DNA of 64,000 nucleotides from Thiorhodospira sibirica ATCC 700588 (GCF_000227725.2 NZ_MU255056.1:1186424-1250423); one strand, 5' to 3'. Counted from the stretch's first letter, positions 8,022 through 17,879 are shown. The notes: a model not told the origin generated them from the sequence alone. A program made the numbers and translations.

Positions 8022-8925
8022 GATTTTCAGTTTGTCTTTCTTGCCACGGCTGGCGGCCTTCAAATATTCTGTCAAAAATGTTGATAGCTGCTTCTTTAGT
8101 AAATAGACCATCGACAACATGTGGCCAGTAGCTGGAATCTTCACGACGCACGATCATTGGTAAGTTGTAAAACAATCTCACTGGCACAGTAATCAAACCA
8201 AGCACACTTAACACGCTGCTACGATGCTGGCCTCCGCCACCAATCAATATGCACCAGTCATTGTTACTCAACATCAGGGTGCCACGGATATCACCGTCAT
8301 TAGTGCTGTTGCGTTGATAGCCTTTATTCTTTATGGATGTATAGGCACCAATAAGACGCCGATGCTCATGTTCACTTGATTCTGATGTTGCCGGACCGAA
8401 GAGATGCCAGCGATTTTGAGTTTGTTTGATTTTTCCGTAAGGGGATGAACTAGCCTTTCTAATTACATGATTAACCGTTTCACCATAACTTTTTGGATCA
8501 TTTCTGCTCCATGGAAAGACTCCCTCGGTTGCTTGCAGTTCTCTTAGTTTTTCACATCTTGGAATGTCATCAACACCCAAATACTCCGCCGCATTCTTCG
8601 GCTGCCAATTCTGGTAAAATCGCTCCAATGCCGAACCGGCATAAGTACGCACCTTGCCGGACTCGTAGTCCATCAGTGTTTCAATGAAGGGGTGTCCGCT
8701 ATCCTGCGTACAAGGAAAAGCCGCACTACCCAGTCCTCTCAGTTTGGACAGCGGAACGTCCATGAGCACTGGCTGATAGCGTCCGGCACGATACCAGGCC
8801 TCAATCGGGTGTATATCGCACCCACGCAGATCAAGGGGCTTGGCTCGGGCAAGGGTAACGCCCATACGATCAGCCAAGCGCACTGCCCAACGATCCGCCC
8901 AGCGATAAAAATGATTTTTAATCAA
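8014..8925 (-). CDS. Conserved unknown protein with a ParB-like G-x-HR segment
   Basis: A 303-residue protein that I cannot place with certainty. It begins at TTG with GAGGA 8-9 bases upstream. Visible features are DIHPIEAWYRAGRYQPVLMDVP near residue 40, GHPFIETLMDYESG near 80, and ILIGGGGQHRSSVLSVLG near 220, which resembles the G-x-HR nucleotide-binding box of ParB/sulfiredoxin-like folds. No signal peptide or membrane segment is seen. It overlaps the downstream glycosyltransferase and lies in a polysaccharide cluster, so a role in glycan synthesis or its control is inferred. The ParB-like reading is a hypothesis. Confidence 0.55.
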   Translation of the reverse strand: MIKNHFYRWADRWAVRLADRMGVTLARAKPLDLRGCDIHPIEAWYRAGRYQPVLMDVPLSKLRGLGSAAFPCTQDSGHPFIETLMDYESGKVRTYAGSALERFYQNWQPKNAAEYLGVDDIPRCEKLRELQATEGVFPWSRNDPKSYGETVNHVIRKASSSPYGKIKQTQNRWHLFGPATSESSEHEHRRLIGAYTSIKNKGYQRNSTNDGDIRGTLMLSNNDWCILIGGGGQHRSSVLSVLGLITVPVRLFYNLPMIVRREDSSYWPHVVDGLFTKEAAINIFDRIFEGRQPWQERQTENHG

Positions 8926-8939
8926 TATCTAATCCTCTG

Positions 8940-9182
8940 TCAGGCATTGTCAAAGTCGGTATGAAGTTCTTCTTCATCCAGATCAATCAGCAGAACACCG
9001 TACTGGCTGAGTTGCAAAAGAAACTCAATCCGTTCCAGCCCGGCAATTTGCGCCGCCATGCCAGAAGATAGCTTACCCATTTCATAAAGTTTCGTGGCCA
9101 TCGCCATCTTGGCCTGATACCTGAATTCTGTAGGCGAGCAGTGCATAATGTCCACGAGTTGTCGAGGGGTTTCAAGAACCAA
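8940..9182 (-). CDS. UPF0175 family protein (putative antitoxin)
   Basis: An 80-residue UPF0175 protein with the family core ATKLYEMGKLSSGMAAQIAGLERIEFL followed by YGVLLIDLDEEEL. UPF0175 proteins often accompany PIN-domain toxins as antitoxin-like HTH proteins. The TTG start follows the DUF29 stop directly, so the two genes form one unit read leftward. No PIN gene follows; the next gene is in the glycan cluster. It is intact by length. Confidence 0.75.
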   Translation of the reverse strand: MVLETPRQLVDIMHCSPTEFRYQAKMAMATKLYEMGKLSSGMAAQIAGLERIEFLLQLSQYGVLLIDLDEEELHTDFDNA

Positions 9183-9635
9183 TCATGGCAAAAATTCACC
9201 ATCCAAAATAGCATCAAGCCCATAAGGACAGTGCTCTGGAAATACCGCACGGGTCAATCCCGTTTCATGGCAGGCATCGCGGACTGCCTTGGGATACACC
9301 GACTCCAGCAATTCCGCCAGTATCGGCCTTAGACTCGGACTGTCCAACAGCAGGGCTTCGATTTCATCCCGCTGATGACTGATGATTGTCAGCCAACGGG
9401 TGCTCTGGCGTTCAGGCTGATAGTGCCACTTAAGCAGATGCACCACCAATACCTGTAAGTGGCTGCGTAATTGGCGCACATCGCGCTTGCCCATGCTTTC
9501 CAGCTCCTCGGCAATATGCTTTGCATCAATTTCTGACAAACGCCCGGCACGCAACAGTTCAACGTTGCGCACAATCCAATGATGAAAATCGAGATCATAG
9601 TCTAAGGTATTCGACATAGTGGTTAAATTGCTCAT
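9183..9635 (-). CDS. DUF29 domain-containing protein
   Basis: A 150-residue DUF29 protein, recognised by YDLDFHHWIVRNVELLRAG, AEELESMGKRDVRQLRSHL, LLKWHYQPERQS and the end CPYGLDAILDGEFLP. DUF29 proteins are common in genomes rich in toxin-antitoxin and mobile genes; their biochemical role is unknown to me. Translation may start at 9635 or at an internal ATG at 9617. It stands directly before the UPF0175 gene with no gap. Confidence 0.8.
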   Translation of the reverse strand: MSNLTTMSNTLDYDLDFHHWIVRNVELLRAGRLSEIDAKHIAEELESMGKRDVRQLRSHLQVLVVHLLKWHYQPERQSTRWLTIISHQRDEIEALLLDSPSLRPILAELLESVYPKAVRDACHETGLTRAVFPEHCPYGLDAILDGEFLP

Positions 9636-9658
9636 ACAGTGTCGTGGCTATCTCTATT

Positions 9659-11410
9659 TTAACTCGGCACTCTGATGCCATCGGTCAAGCGAATGCTGTT
9701 GTCGCAAAGAGTAAAAATTTGGTCGCACCGCTTTACCGTACTCATTCGATGCGCCACAATTAAAATGGTTTTCTGCCCCTGCAGGGCATCGATTGCCGCC
9801 TGCACTTCTTTCTCGGTATTCACATCTAGCGCACTGGTGGCCTCATCTAGTATTAGTACCGACGGATTGTGATACAGTGCTCGCGCTATCCCAATGCGCT
9901 GCCGCTGCCCGCCTGAGAGCCGAATACCGCGTTCACCCACTGTCGTTGCATAACCCTGGGGCAGTTCGTTGACGATAAAATCATGAATCTGAGCCGCCTT
10001 GGCTGCCGCTTCCAATGCCGCTTGATCTGTTTCATTCGGGCGCAACCCTAACGCAATATTAGCGGCCACCGTATTGTCAAGCAAATAAATCTCCTGCGGT
10101 ACATAACCAATAGCTCGATGCCAAGCCGATAGGCGTTCAGCAGTTAACGGCAGATCATCAATCAATATGTGTCCTGTTGTCGGTTCTAGCAAACCCAAAA
10201 TCAGATCCAGCAAGGTGGATTTACCCGAACCCGTCGCGCCAATAATCCCGATGGTGTGATTAACGGGAATGTGCAGATTGATGTCCTTGAGCACGGGGCG
10301 GTTCTCGCTGCCGGGGTAGGCATAAGACACGGCAGCAAGTCGAATATGCCGCTCAGGTTTCCAAGGGCTTGGGGCTGGAACACGGGGACGTTGGGGCAGA
10401 TGCAAATCGCGATGGATATGATCTAGCGCAGCAGCCCCAAAACGCAATCGGGCAAAGCCGCGATAGACAATCTGGGCAGCGGGCAACATGCGATAGGCCG
10501 CAAAACCATACAGACCAATCACCGGCAAGATTTGTCCTAGATCATCACCTCGCCAAGCTAATACCAGCACTAGCGCCACCAGTCCTGCATAGCCGGTAGC
10601 CTCTACCAGATACAGCGGCACCTGACCCAGGGTATCGTTGGCGGCTAGATGCCGAGAATAGGTGCGTGAAGGGTGGCGGAATCGGGCTAAATACGTGCTT
10701 GCTCTACCAGTGAGCGTGATGGCCTTGATGCCACCCAAGGCTTCCGAGGCGGCTTGGAAACGTTCGCTGTTGGCCTCCCGGCGCTCCCTGCCAATGCGAC
10801 CCAACCGCACGCGCACCACTCGATAAATGGTGAAATACAAGCTGCCAATAATGCCAGCGGCTAGTAGCGCCATGAACGGATCGTAGACCATCAACAACAA
10901 CAGCATAGCCAAAATGACCATGCCATGCGCAATCATCTGGATCACAGGTAACAGTAAGTTGTTACCCAATTGATCCACTTCTGACAACATGGTTTTGGAA
11001 AGCCCCGCGCTGTTTCTGCTTAAGAACCAAGCATAAGGCTGTTGCAGATAGGTTTGCAGCAATCGGGTGCTGATGTCATGGCGCTGGAGATGGGCAAAGC
11101 GATACAAGGTGTAGGTGGTAATAGATTTAAACAGTGAGGCCACAGCAACTACCGCAGCGGAGATAACACCCAAAACTACGATGAATTGTATCGGGGTATC
11201 AAAGCCCAGCCATTGATAAACCGCCGCCAGTTGGGGCTGTTCAGTCACCAGATCCGGATTACCTAATACTGCCAGAAACGGCATGATGGACACCACTCCA
11301 GCGGTTTCAATGGCCGTCATGACCAATACCAGCAACAGCACCGCCACAAAGCGCCGCCGAGCTTGCGGGGTGAGGATACCCCAGAGTTGTCTGAAGGTGT
11401 TGATCATCAT
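9659..11410 (-). CDS. ABC exporter, MsbA/PglK-like (glycan or lipid flippase)
   Basis: A fused half-transporter of about 583 residues: an N-terminal transmembrane domain with six probable helices and a C-terminal nucleotide-binding domain. The latter has Walker A GATGSGKST, a Q-loop VPQEIYL, the signature LSGGQRQRIGIAR, Walker B SVLILDEATSALD and the switch H of IVAHRMS. Its closest family type is the lipid or lipid-linked oligosaccharide flippases near polysaccharide genes. It probably moves a glycolipid across the inner membrane for this cluster. The ATG at 11410 (MMINTFRQ) is preferred over an upstream start at 11464 that would overlap the neighbouring pseudogene. Confidence 0.85.
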   Translation of the reverse strand: MMINTFRQLWGILTPQARRRFVAVLLLVLVMTAIETAGVVSIMPFLAVLGNPDLVTEQPQLAAVYQWLGFDTPIQFIVVLGVISAAVVAVASLFKSITTYTLYRFAHLQRHDISTRLLQTYLQQPYAWFLSRNSAGLSKTMLSEVDQLGNNLLLPVIQMIAHGMVILAMLLLLMVYDPFMALLAAGIIGSLYFTIYRVVRVRLGRIGRERREANSERFQAASEALGGIKAITLTGRASTYLARFRHPSRTYSRHLAANDTLGQVPLYLVEATGYAGLVALVLVLAWRGDDLGQILPVIGLYGFAAYRMLPAAQIVYRGFARLRFGAAALDHIHRDLHLPQRPRVPAPSPWKPERHIRLAAVSYAYPGSENRPVLKDINLHIPVNHTIGIIGATGSGKSTLLDLILGLLEPTTGHILIDDLPLTAERLSAWHRAIGYVPQEIYLLDNTVAANIALGLRPNETDQAALEAAAKAAQIHDFIVNELPQGYATTVGERGIRLSGGQRQRIGIARALYHNPSVLILDEATSALDVNTEKEVQAAIDALQGQKTILIVAHRMSTVKRCDQIFTLCDNSIRLTDGIRVPS

Positions 11411-11441
11411 ATTATCATTGATGCTGTTGCACCAATAGATG

Positions 11442-12458
11442 TCAGTCACCCAACAACGCTTCAAGGCTGTCTGCCGTTAAAATCCGCGCTACCCACACAT
11501 CCAGTTGCGCATCACTGGCCTGGCTTAAACGCGCATCTGCCCAGGGCGGTAATTCACCAAATTTCAGGGTAATCAGTTTACGCAGGGTGCCTTGAATACC
11601 CTTGTGTTCCCCTTTTTGCTCGCCTTCTTTAAACCCCTTCTCCATGCCGACCCGTTCTGCGGTATTGATGTAAGGCATTTTCTTATCCTCCTCGATGGCA
11701 TAAATCGTTTGTAAAAAGGCGTGTTCTAAGTCTTTGGGTAATTCAATCATCCAGTCGATGACGTTGAACAGTCGGAGTATCTGTTCCCGACGATAGCCCC
11801 GTTCATACAGGATGCGGATCAGGGCGATTTTGGCGGCTTTGCGCGCAGCGCCGTGTTTGAGTCGCTTGGCTTTGATTTGCGCCATGACCACCAGGGCAAA
11901 GACATTATCGCTGCTTTCCAGTTCTGTCCAGCGCGCTTCCCAGTCGATCAGTTTGACCGTGGGGAATTCAAAGAGTAACTGACAGCCCCAGCGGGCATAG
12001 TGGTAGCTTTGGGGGCGAAACGTGCGGTGGGTGTCGGTCAGTACGGCGATACTGACGATGTCGACCCCATAGCGGTCACGCAGCCGATACTGGTAGCGCT
12101 ACATCCGCGCCGGAAAGCCGCTGTCGGGTGTGCCTTGTACCTCGGCATGGATGAGTACCCAGGTTTCTTGCCCTTGCAAGGCATACACTTTGACCAGTTT
12201 ATCGGCGTGATGGCGCCCGGTTTGGGCATCGGCGGTGATTTGTTGCAGTTCTTTGTCAAGAAAGCTGTAGCCTTTGGACCAGTCAATCTGGGCATGAATG
12301 GCGGGAAACAGCAGCTGCAGGCATTCTTCGAAATAATATTCCAGCGCGTCTTTCCACGGGCTGTCGTGATCGGTGCGGGGGGCTTCGGCGGGCGGTTCAG
12401 TGGTCACTGTAAGATACCTTATGCTTTGGCAAGGTGATGTAGGGGGCGTCAATGGCAA
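11442..12458 (-). pseudogene. Rpn/DUF4351-type nuclease-transposase gene with one amber stop
   Basis: Reading leftward, the frame encodes DALEYYFEECLQLLFP, WSKGYSFLDKELQQI and WVLIHAEVQG, the N-terminal PD-(D/E)XK-like part of Rpn/YhgA-like proteins. A TAG lies at 12099-12101. The same frame goes on directly after the stop with RYQYRLRDRYGVDIVSIAVLTD, YHYARWGCQLLFEF, a coiled KEGEQKGEHKG region and the DUF4351 end LITLKFGELPPWADARL. Nothing else is lost: about 338 codons in one frame with a single nonsense codon. It is a recent pseudogene, a sequencing error, or a gene read through at UAG. Confidence 0.8.
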
Positions 12459-12555
12459 AGCGGGAGTTGGTCGTGGGCTTCATACGTTATTCGGTGCATC
12501 AAGCAATAGATCAATCTCACGGCGGATCACAATGACTAAGGGGCTATCCAAACGG

Positions 12556-12787
12556 TTATGTGTCCCAAATCCGTGCTAAACGCAAAATAAATCCCGGCAG
12601 GACTTCCTCGCCTGGCAGCGTCTCTGGCATGAAGAGCGTTTCCGGCAACCGCCCTGCACGATACACCTCAACCTGCTGCTGTGTGACACCTCAACCTGCT
12701 GCTGTGTGAGATCAATTAACCAGCCCAGCCGGGCGCCGTTGGCTAAATATTCCTGCATTTTATCCCGCAAGCGGGTGATATCATCAC
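12556..12787 (-). pseudogene. Uma2-family endonuclease, C-terminal fragment
   Basis: The minus strand reads TRLRDKMQEYLANGARLGWLID and QQQVEV, then after a frame change YRAGRLPETLFMPETLPG and GFILRLARIWDT, the C-terminal third of an Uma2-type restriction-like nuclease. The frame is broken by a 23-bp tandem duplication at 12665-12710. The N-terminal two thirds are gone, cut off by the IS630-type insertion whose edge lies near 12788. The fragment is not functional. Confidence 0.75.
12665..12710. repeat. 23-bp tandem duplication
   Basis: A 23-base unit at 12665-12687 is repeated at 12688-12710 with one mismatch at the last base. Because 23 is not a multiple of three, it shifts the Uma2 reading frame. 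A replication-slippage duplication is the simplest explanation. Confidence 0.9.
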
Positions 12788-13918
12788 TAGTACTCAAAGC
12801 TGAAACTATCATGGATAATAGCGAACCGACTTCCAGCCACGTTCAGACGAGGAGAAGACGATCGCCCGCCCAGCCCCTTTGATTGATCTCTCAGCCGAAC
12901 AACGTGCCTTGCTGGAAGGCTTGGCGCGCCGTCGCGAAACATCCCACAGCCTGGTGCAACGGGCGCAGCGGGTGCTGCGCGCCGCCGATGGTGAAGCCAA
13001 CACCCAGATCGCTGCCGCCGTGGGTCTGGGTGAGGACGCTGTCGGGCTGCCCGGGTGAATTCACGTCCGAGCAGATTTGCCAGGTCATCGCGCGGGCGTG
13101 TGAGCAGCCACCGCCGCCGTTGACCCACTGGACACGCCAGGATCTGGCGCGCGAGCGCATCGCACCCGCTACGGGCTCAATCCCCACATCACCGATGAGG
13201 CTACCTTCCGTCAGGAGGTTCGCACGGTCTGTACGCGGTACCATCAGGCAACGCCGTTGCATGAACACTGGGTTCATCTCAAAAACCGGCATCCAGGCCA
13301 TAGAGGCGATCCACCCGTCTCACCCGATGCAGCCCGGCCATCCTGAGGCCGTGGCGTTCGCGTACAAACGCCACGGTACTCAGACTCTGATCGCCCATTT
13401 CGAGGTCGCCACCGGGCGCGTGATCACCCCCTCCATCGGCGACACCCGCACCGAGGCGGACTTCGTGGCCCACATCGCCGCCACCGTGGACACCGATCCA
13501 CACGGCGAATGGAGCTTCGTCTGTGATCCGCTCAACACCCATCAATCGGCCAGCCTGGTGGAATTCATCGCCCAACGCTGCGCCATCGACACAGAACTCG
13601 GCCGCAAGAGAAAGACGGGAATCCTCGCCAACATGTCCTCTCGGGCCGCCTTTCTCCAGGATCCCTCGCATCGTATCCGGTTCGTCTATACCCCCAGGCA
13701 CTGCGCTTGGCTCAACCCGGTCGAGATCGGGTTCGCTATCCTGACCCGGCGACGGCTCCGGCGGGGGCGCTTTGCCTCCACCCAGGCGCTCAAACAACGC
13801 CTCCTTGAGTTCATCGCCTTCTTTAACCAGACGCTCGCCAAGCCGTTTCGCTGGACCTACATCGGGAAATCGCTGATGGCGTAAGTTATCCAGAGTATTT
13901 CTGGTGCACGGTACTAGT
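12788..13918 (+). mobile_element. Decayed IS630-family element
   Basis: The transposase is spread over several frames. From about 12855 comes the N-terminal HTH part (SAEQRALLEGLARRRETSHS, RAQRVLRAADGEANTQIAA), then a small deletion near 13040, then GEFTSEQICQVIARACEQ. After further shifts comes the DDE domain GIQAIEAIHPSHP, FEVATGRVITP, VCDPLNTHQSASLVEF, FVYTPRHCAWLNPVEIGF and PFRWTYIGKSL, ending at 13884. The second D and the E are seen, but the segment that should hold the first D is damaged. CTAG occurs at both edges (about 12787 and 13915), as expected for an IS630 element entering a TA target. Terminal inverted repeats are poor beyond a few bases. Confidence 0.75.
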
Positions 13919-14756
13919 CGGAGGGACATTGAGTGTGGATGATAGCACGCTGGACAAACCCTACAGCCAGCACATGGCGTTGGTGGGGTATTTCTGGTCA
14001 GGCAAACACCACCGGGTGGTCAAGGGGCTGAACCTGATCACGCTGTATTACAGCGACTCGCAAGGGCGTAGTTTGCCGGTCAACTCTCGGGGGTACGACA
14101 AAACCGACGGCAAGACCAAGAATGATTATTTCCTCGACAGGCTGGCGGAAGTCTTGGCATGGAGGTTGCGCCCTGCTTTGATAACGGGGGATAGCGGGTA
14201 TTCCTGTGCAGGTAACCTCAAGAGGGTGAGAAACCACCCAATGGGGTTCCTGTTCGCGGTGGAAAGCAACCGCCGAGTATCTATTGAAAAGGGTTCATGG
14301 GTACAGGTACAAAAACTGGACATCCCTTCCGATGAGCTGAAGGTCTGGTTACGTGAATTTGGCGAGGTAAAGCTATTTCGGACGCAGTTAAAAGACCAAC
14401 AGCGCCATTATGTGGTTTTCCTGCCGGATACCGATGCCTATGATGACTTCCGGTCAACCCACTTTCAGACCCTGCATGACCAACACTGGCAGATTGAGCA
14501 ATACCACCGCATGATCAAACAGCTCTGCCATATCGAGAAATTCCAGGTGCGCGGTAAGGTGCCGATACGCAATCCTATCTTTGCCGCTTTGTGCAGTTAT
14601 GTCCACCTCCAGCAGATGAAGTTCGTTGACATGATCAGCAATGCTTACCCATGGCAATGCCATTTGTACACCCAGGTAGTCGCCGCTTTCGTCCGCAACT
14701 TCATGCAAGGTAAGCAGCACCTTAACCCACAATTTCAGTCCACCGTCAATGCGTAA
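13917..14756 (+). pseudogene. Transposase, IS4/IS701-like DDE type, N-terminally truncated
   Basis: A 275-residue C-terminal part of a DDE transposase. It has the first catalytic region SVDDSTLDKPYS, SGKHHRVVKGLNLITL, the second D in ALITGDSGYS, and the E-containing HDQHWQIEQYHRMIKQ region. The usual first 100 or more residues are missing. Their place is taken by the IS630-type element, and the sequence left of that element belongs to Uma2, so the 5' part was deleted rather than just interrupted. All visible catalytic acids survive, but the truncated protein is unlikely to transpose. Confidence 0.75.
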
Positions 14757-14767
14757 GTCCTACTTAA

Positions 14768-15874
14768 TTAGTCATTGCAACTCTGCTTTGTCAGGACTGC
14801 CTGATACACCGCACGATTGCCTGCGACCATGGCGGTAATGGAGAAGTGTTCGCTGACGTGCTGTCGTCCCCGTTGCCCCATGGCGGTGCGGCGGGGGGGA
14901 TCGGCAAGTAATGTATTTACCGCGTGGACCAGAGCGTGAGGGTTGGCGGGGGGAATCAATAGCCCATTGTCTGCGCCCACCACCTCGGGCAGGCCTCCGG
15001 CTTCGGTGGCGACAATGGCGCACCCGGCACTGGCGGCTTGTAACAGGGCTACGCCTAAACCTTCTTTATCCGCCGGATGAACCACCAGATCCAGACAAGG
15101 CAGAATTTTTTGCAGATCCTGACGAAAGCCGGCAAAGATGATCCGCTGATTCAGGCCCTGGGCTGTAGCCTGCGCCTGTAATGTGTGCGCCAGCGGTCCC
15201 TGGCCGAAAAACAGTGCATAGGCGTCGGGATGTGCCCGTAAAATCTCGGGCAGGGCGGCGAGTAAATGGCGGTGCCCTTTGCGTTCGATCAGTTGTGCAA
15301 TCACGCCCAGACACAGCGCAGTTTCAGGCAGATTGAATTCGCGTAGAAACCAGTCCCGTTCACAGGGTTGTTGATAGCGCGTGGTGTCTACCGCACTAGG
15401 GACGCAGACCAGACGCTGCGGCGCAACCCCGGCGTCTTGCAAAATCTGGTAAATGGCGCGTGAGATGGTGATGGTACGAGCGTAGAAGCGGTATTTGTAG
15501 CGAGACAACGCCGTTTCAGGATGATCCACCCGCCGGGATAACACCGCCGGAATGCCCAGCGCACGGGCGGCCAGCCCTCCCCACCAATCGGCGCCCCGGC
15601 GGCTGTGTACATGCACCAGATCCGGGCGCAGCGTGCGCAGCAGGGTCTTGAGTCGCGGGTAAAACCGCAGATCCCACTCCCCGCGCATCGGCAGGATATG
15701 TAACTGTTGGCAAAACGGCTGGGCGGCAGCTGCGATGGCGCTATCGGCGACGCAGAGCAAGTGATTTTCCAGCGTTGCATCCTGCTGTAGCCCTTCCAGC
15801 AAATACAGCACTTGCTGCGCCCCACCGTAGAGATGGCGCCCGGTTTCGATGTGCAGGATGCGTCTTGGCCTCAC
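14768..15874 (-). CDS. GT4-family glycosyltransferase
   Basis: A 368-residue glycosyltransferase. The acceptor loop is HLYGGAQQVLYLL near residue 15, followed by DLVHVHSRRGADWWGG, the linker VPSAVDTTRY and the second-domain start LGVIAQLIERKGHRHLL. The donor-site region KEGLGVALLQAASAGCAIVA keeps the first E of E-x7-E but has Q where the second is expected, a common variation in the family. It overlaps the upstream methyltransferase by 4 bases. It likely acts on a lipid-linked or LPS glycan. Confidence 0.85.
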   Translation of the reverse strand: MRPRRILHIETGRHLYGGAQQVLYLLEGLQQDATLENHLLCVADSAIAAAAQPFCQQLHILPMRGEWDLRFYPRLKTLLRTLRPDLVHVHSRRGADWWGGLAARALGIPAVLSRRVDHPETALSRYKYRFYARTITISRAIYQILQDAGVAPQRLVCVPSAVDTTRYQQPCERDWFLREFNLPETALCLGVIAQLIERKGHRHLLAALPEILRAHPDAYALFFGQGPLAHTLQAQATAQGLNQRIIFAGFRQDLQKILPCLDLVVHPADKEGLGVALLQAASAGCAIVATEAGGLPEVVGADNGLLIPPANPHALVHAVNTLLADPPRRTAMGQRGRQHVSEHFSITAMVAGNRAVYQAVLTKQSCND

Positions 15875-16458
15875 GACTGTAGCGCCAGTGCAACCGTGTA
15901 GTCGCGTCCTTGCTTGAGTTTGTCGTAGTTGCCGAAGACCTCTTTGCAGGCGCGTTCAATGAAACGGCGCAGACCGGTAATGGTTACCAGATACAGGCGT
16001 CCGCCGGGATTAAGGCAGGCTTGCGCGTCGTACAGATACAGATACAGAAGTTCTTTGCCGACCTTGGCCGGAAGGTTGGCGGCAATGACATCAAAGCGCT
16101 GCCCTTTTAGGGCGCTAAAGCCGTTGCTTAACAAAGCGCTGCAATGGCTCAGACCATTGAGCCGGGCATTTTTGTCCGCGTATTCCACGGCGACAAAATC
16201 CTTATCAACCAGGCAGGTTTTGCCAAGCGGTGCCAGACGTGCCAGGGTCAGGCCAATCGGCCCATAACCGCAGCCCATGTCCAGGCAGTCATCCGTAGGG
16301 TCTATCGTGACATGATCAAGCAACAATTTGCTGCCCGCATCCACGCCACGCGGGGAAAACAGCCCCCAGGTGCTGTGAAAGGTGAAGGGATGGCCGCATA
16401 AGGTCTCGTTGAACACGATATCCTCGCGCAGGCTTTGAATATACTGGCGCTTGTCCAC
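15871..16458 (-). CDS. Class I methyltransferase, MTS/RsmC-like
   Basis: A 195-residue methyltransferase-small (MTS) domain protein. It has motif I CLDMGCGYGPIGLTLA near residue 58, the acidic CLVDKDFVAVEYA, and the catalytic NLPAK in place of the NPPF/Y motif of rRNA and protein N-methyltransferases. The FHSTWGLFSPRGVDAGSKLLL segment is typical of RsmC/RlmG relatives. It probably methylates a base or side-chain nitrogen, perhaps in rRNA. It lies between gcvPA and the glycosyltransferase, where gcvPB might have been expected. Confidence 0.8.
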   Translation of the reverse strand: MDKRQYIQSLREDIVFNETLCGHPFTFHSTWGLFSPRGVDAGSKLLLDHVTIDPTDDCLDMGCGYGPIGLTLARLAPLGKTCLVDKDFVAVEYADKNARLNGLSHCSALLSNGFSALKGQRFDVIAANLPAKVGKELLYLYLYDAQACLNPGGRLYLVTITGLRRFIERACKEVFGNYDKLKQGRDYTVALALQS

Positions 16459-16502
16459 GCAAAGTCCTCAAAAAAATCCGGGAAGGGTTAATGGTGGCGG
16501 CC

Positions 16503-17879
16503 TCATCCTGAGGCCGCAGCCAGGCACTGTCCTAACACCTCGACATAGCGGGCGATGTCAGCCTCGGTTTTGGTTTCGGTGGCGCACACCAGCAGGGCAT
16601 CGGCTAGCTGGGGGTCGTGTTGTCCCAGGGCATAGCCGCCGAGCACGCCGTGGGCGGCCATGCGTTCCAGCAAAGGGATAACCGGCACCGGCAGGCGCAG
16701 GGCCATTTCATGAAAGTGTGCGCCGCTAAAGACCGCTTGCACCCCTAGCGTCTGCTGTAGCGCATCGGCCAGGGCGTGGGTGTTGGCATGACACTGCCGG
16801 GCCACGTCTGCCAGCCCTTGCGCACCCAGCAGGGCCAGGTGAATGGTGGCGGCGGTGACCATCAGCCCTTGATTGGTGCAGATATTGGAGGTGGCCTTGG
16901 AGCGGCGGATGTGCTGTTCCCGGGCTTGCAGGGTGAGCACAAAACCGGCTTTGCCATCGGCATCAACCGTGCGCCCGACAATTCGCCCTGGCATTTGCCG
17001 GGCATGGACGCGCCGGGTACACATGAAGCCGAAATACGGCCCGCCCGAGGACAGAGGGGCGCCCAGCGGCTGACCGTCACCAACCACGATATCGGCGCCC
17101 TGCGTGCCCCATTGGCCGGGCGGTTTGAGCAAAGCCAGACTTAAGGGATTCACCACGCCGATGACCAGCAAGCCGTGTTGCTCCGCCCAGTGGGTCAGCG
17201 CGTCAACCTCTTCGAGTACGCCGAAAAAATTCGGCTGAGGGATCACCAGCGCGACCAGATCATCGGCGGCATAAGCCTCCAGACTTTGTGGCAAGATATG
17301 GCCCTGCTGCGGACAATAGGGCAGCTCGGTGAGCGCGATACCCTGGGCAGCAACCGTGGTGCGCACCACCTCACGGTAGGCCGGATGCACAGTGGCAGGC
17401 AGCAAAACCCGTCGCCCCGCCTGCTTACGCTGTGTACGCACGGCCATCAAAATCGCCTCAGCCAGCGCAGAGGCCCCGTCATACAGCGAGGCATTGCTGA
17501 CCTCCATGTGCGTCAGGGCACTCATCATGCTCTGGTATTCATACAGCAGCTGCAAGGTGCCTTGACTGGCCTCGGCCTGATAGGGCGTGTAGGCGCTGTA
17601 AAATTCTCCCCGGCTGGCCAGTTCCCAGACCGGGGCCGGGATATGATGCTCATAGGCCCCGGCACCGATAAAATTCAGGGCCACCTGATCACGACTGGCG
17701 TAAGCCTGCATCAGGCGGCTTAATGCCATTTCATTGAGGGCTGGCGGCAAGGCATCGAGGGCGTGCTCTGCGGTGCGCAATTCTGGCGGGATTTCAGCAA
17801 ACAGATCCGGGATATCCGCAACGCCGATGCAGTCAAGCATGGCACGGACATCCTCTGCGGTATGCGGTATAAAAGGCAT
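16503..17879 (-). CDS. gcvPA: Glycine dehydrogenase (decarboxylating) subunit 1
   Basis: The first half of a split P protein. With subunit 2 it decarboxylates glycine on pyridoxal phosphate and passes the aminomethyl group to lipoyl-GcvH. Recognisable parts are [15 protein letters not shown] at the start, [21 protein letters not shown], the nucleophile-free [14 protein letters not shown] region, and [22 protein letters not shown] near the C-terminus. About 458 residues fits the family. The PLP lysine is in subunit 2, which is not encoded next to it. The ATG at 17879 is preferred over an upstream start at 17948. It is the last gene of gcvT-gcvH-gcvPA. Confidence 0.95.
   Translation of the reverse strand: MPFIPHTAEDVRAMLDCIGVADIPDLFAEIPPELRTAEHALDALPPALNEMALSRLMQAYASRDQVALNFIGAGAYEHHIPAPVWELASRGEFYSAYTPYQAEASQGTLQLLYEYQSMMSALTHMEVSNASLYDGASALAEAILMAVRTQRKQAGRRVLLPATVHPAYREVVRTTVAAQGIALTELPYCPQQGHILPQSLEAYAADDLVALVIPQPNFFGVLEEVDALTHWAEQHGLLVIGVVNPLSLALLKPPGQWGTQGADIVVGDGQPLGAPLSSGGPYFGFMCTRRVHARQMPGRIVGRTVDADGKAGFVLTLQAREQHIRRSKATSNICTNQGLMVTAATIHLALLGAQGLADVARQCHANTHALADALQQTLGVQAVFSGAHFHEMALRLPVPVIPLLERMAAHGVLGGYALGQHDPQLADALLVCATETKTEADIARYVEVLGQCLAAASG

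Noticed and set aside
12883-13884. A single intact 333-residue IS630 transposase
   Set aside because: The family sequence lies in several frames, and the open frame is mixed with out-of-frame translation before about residue 130.
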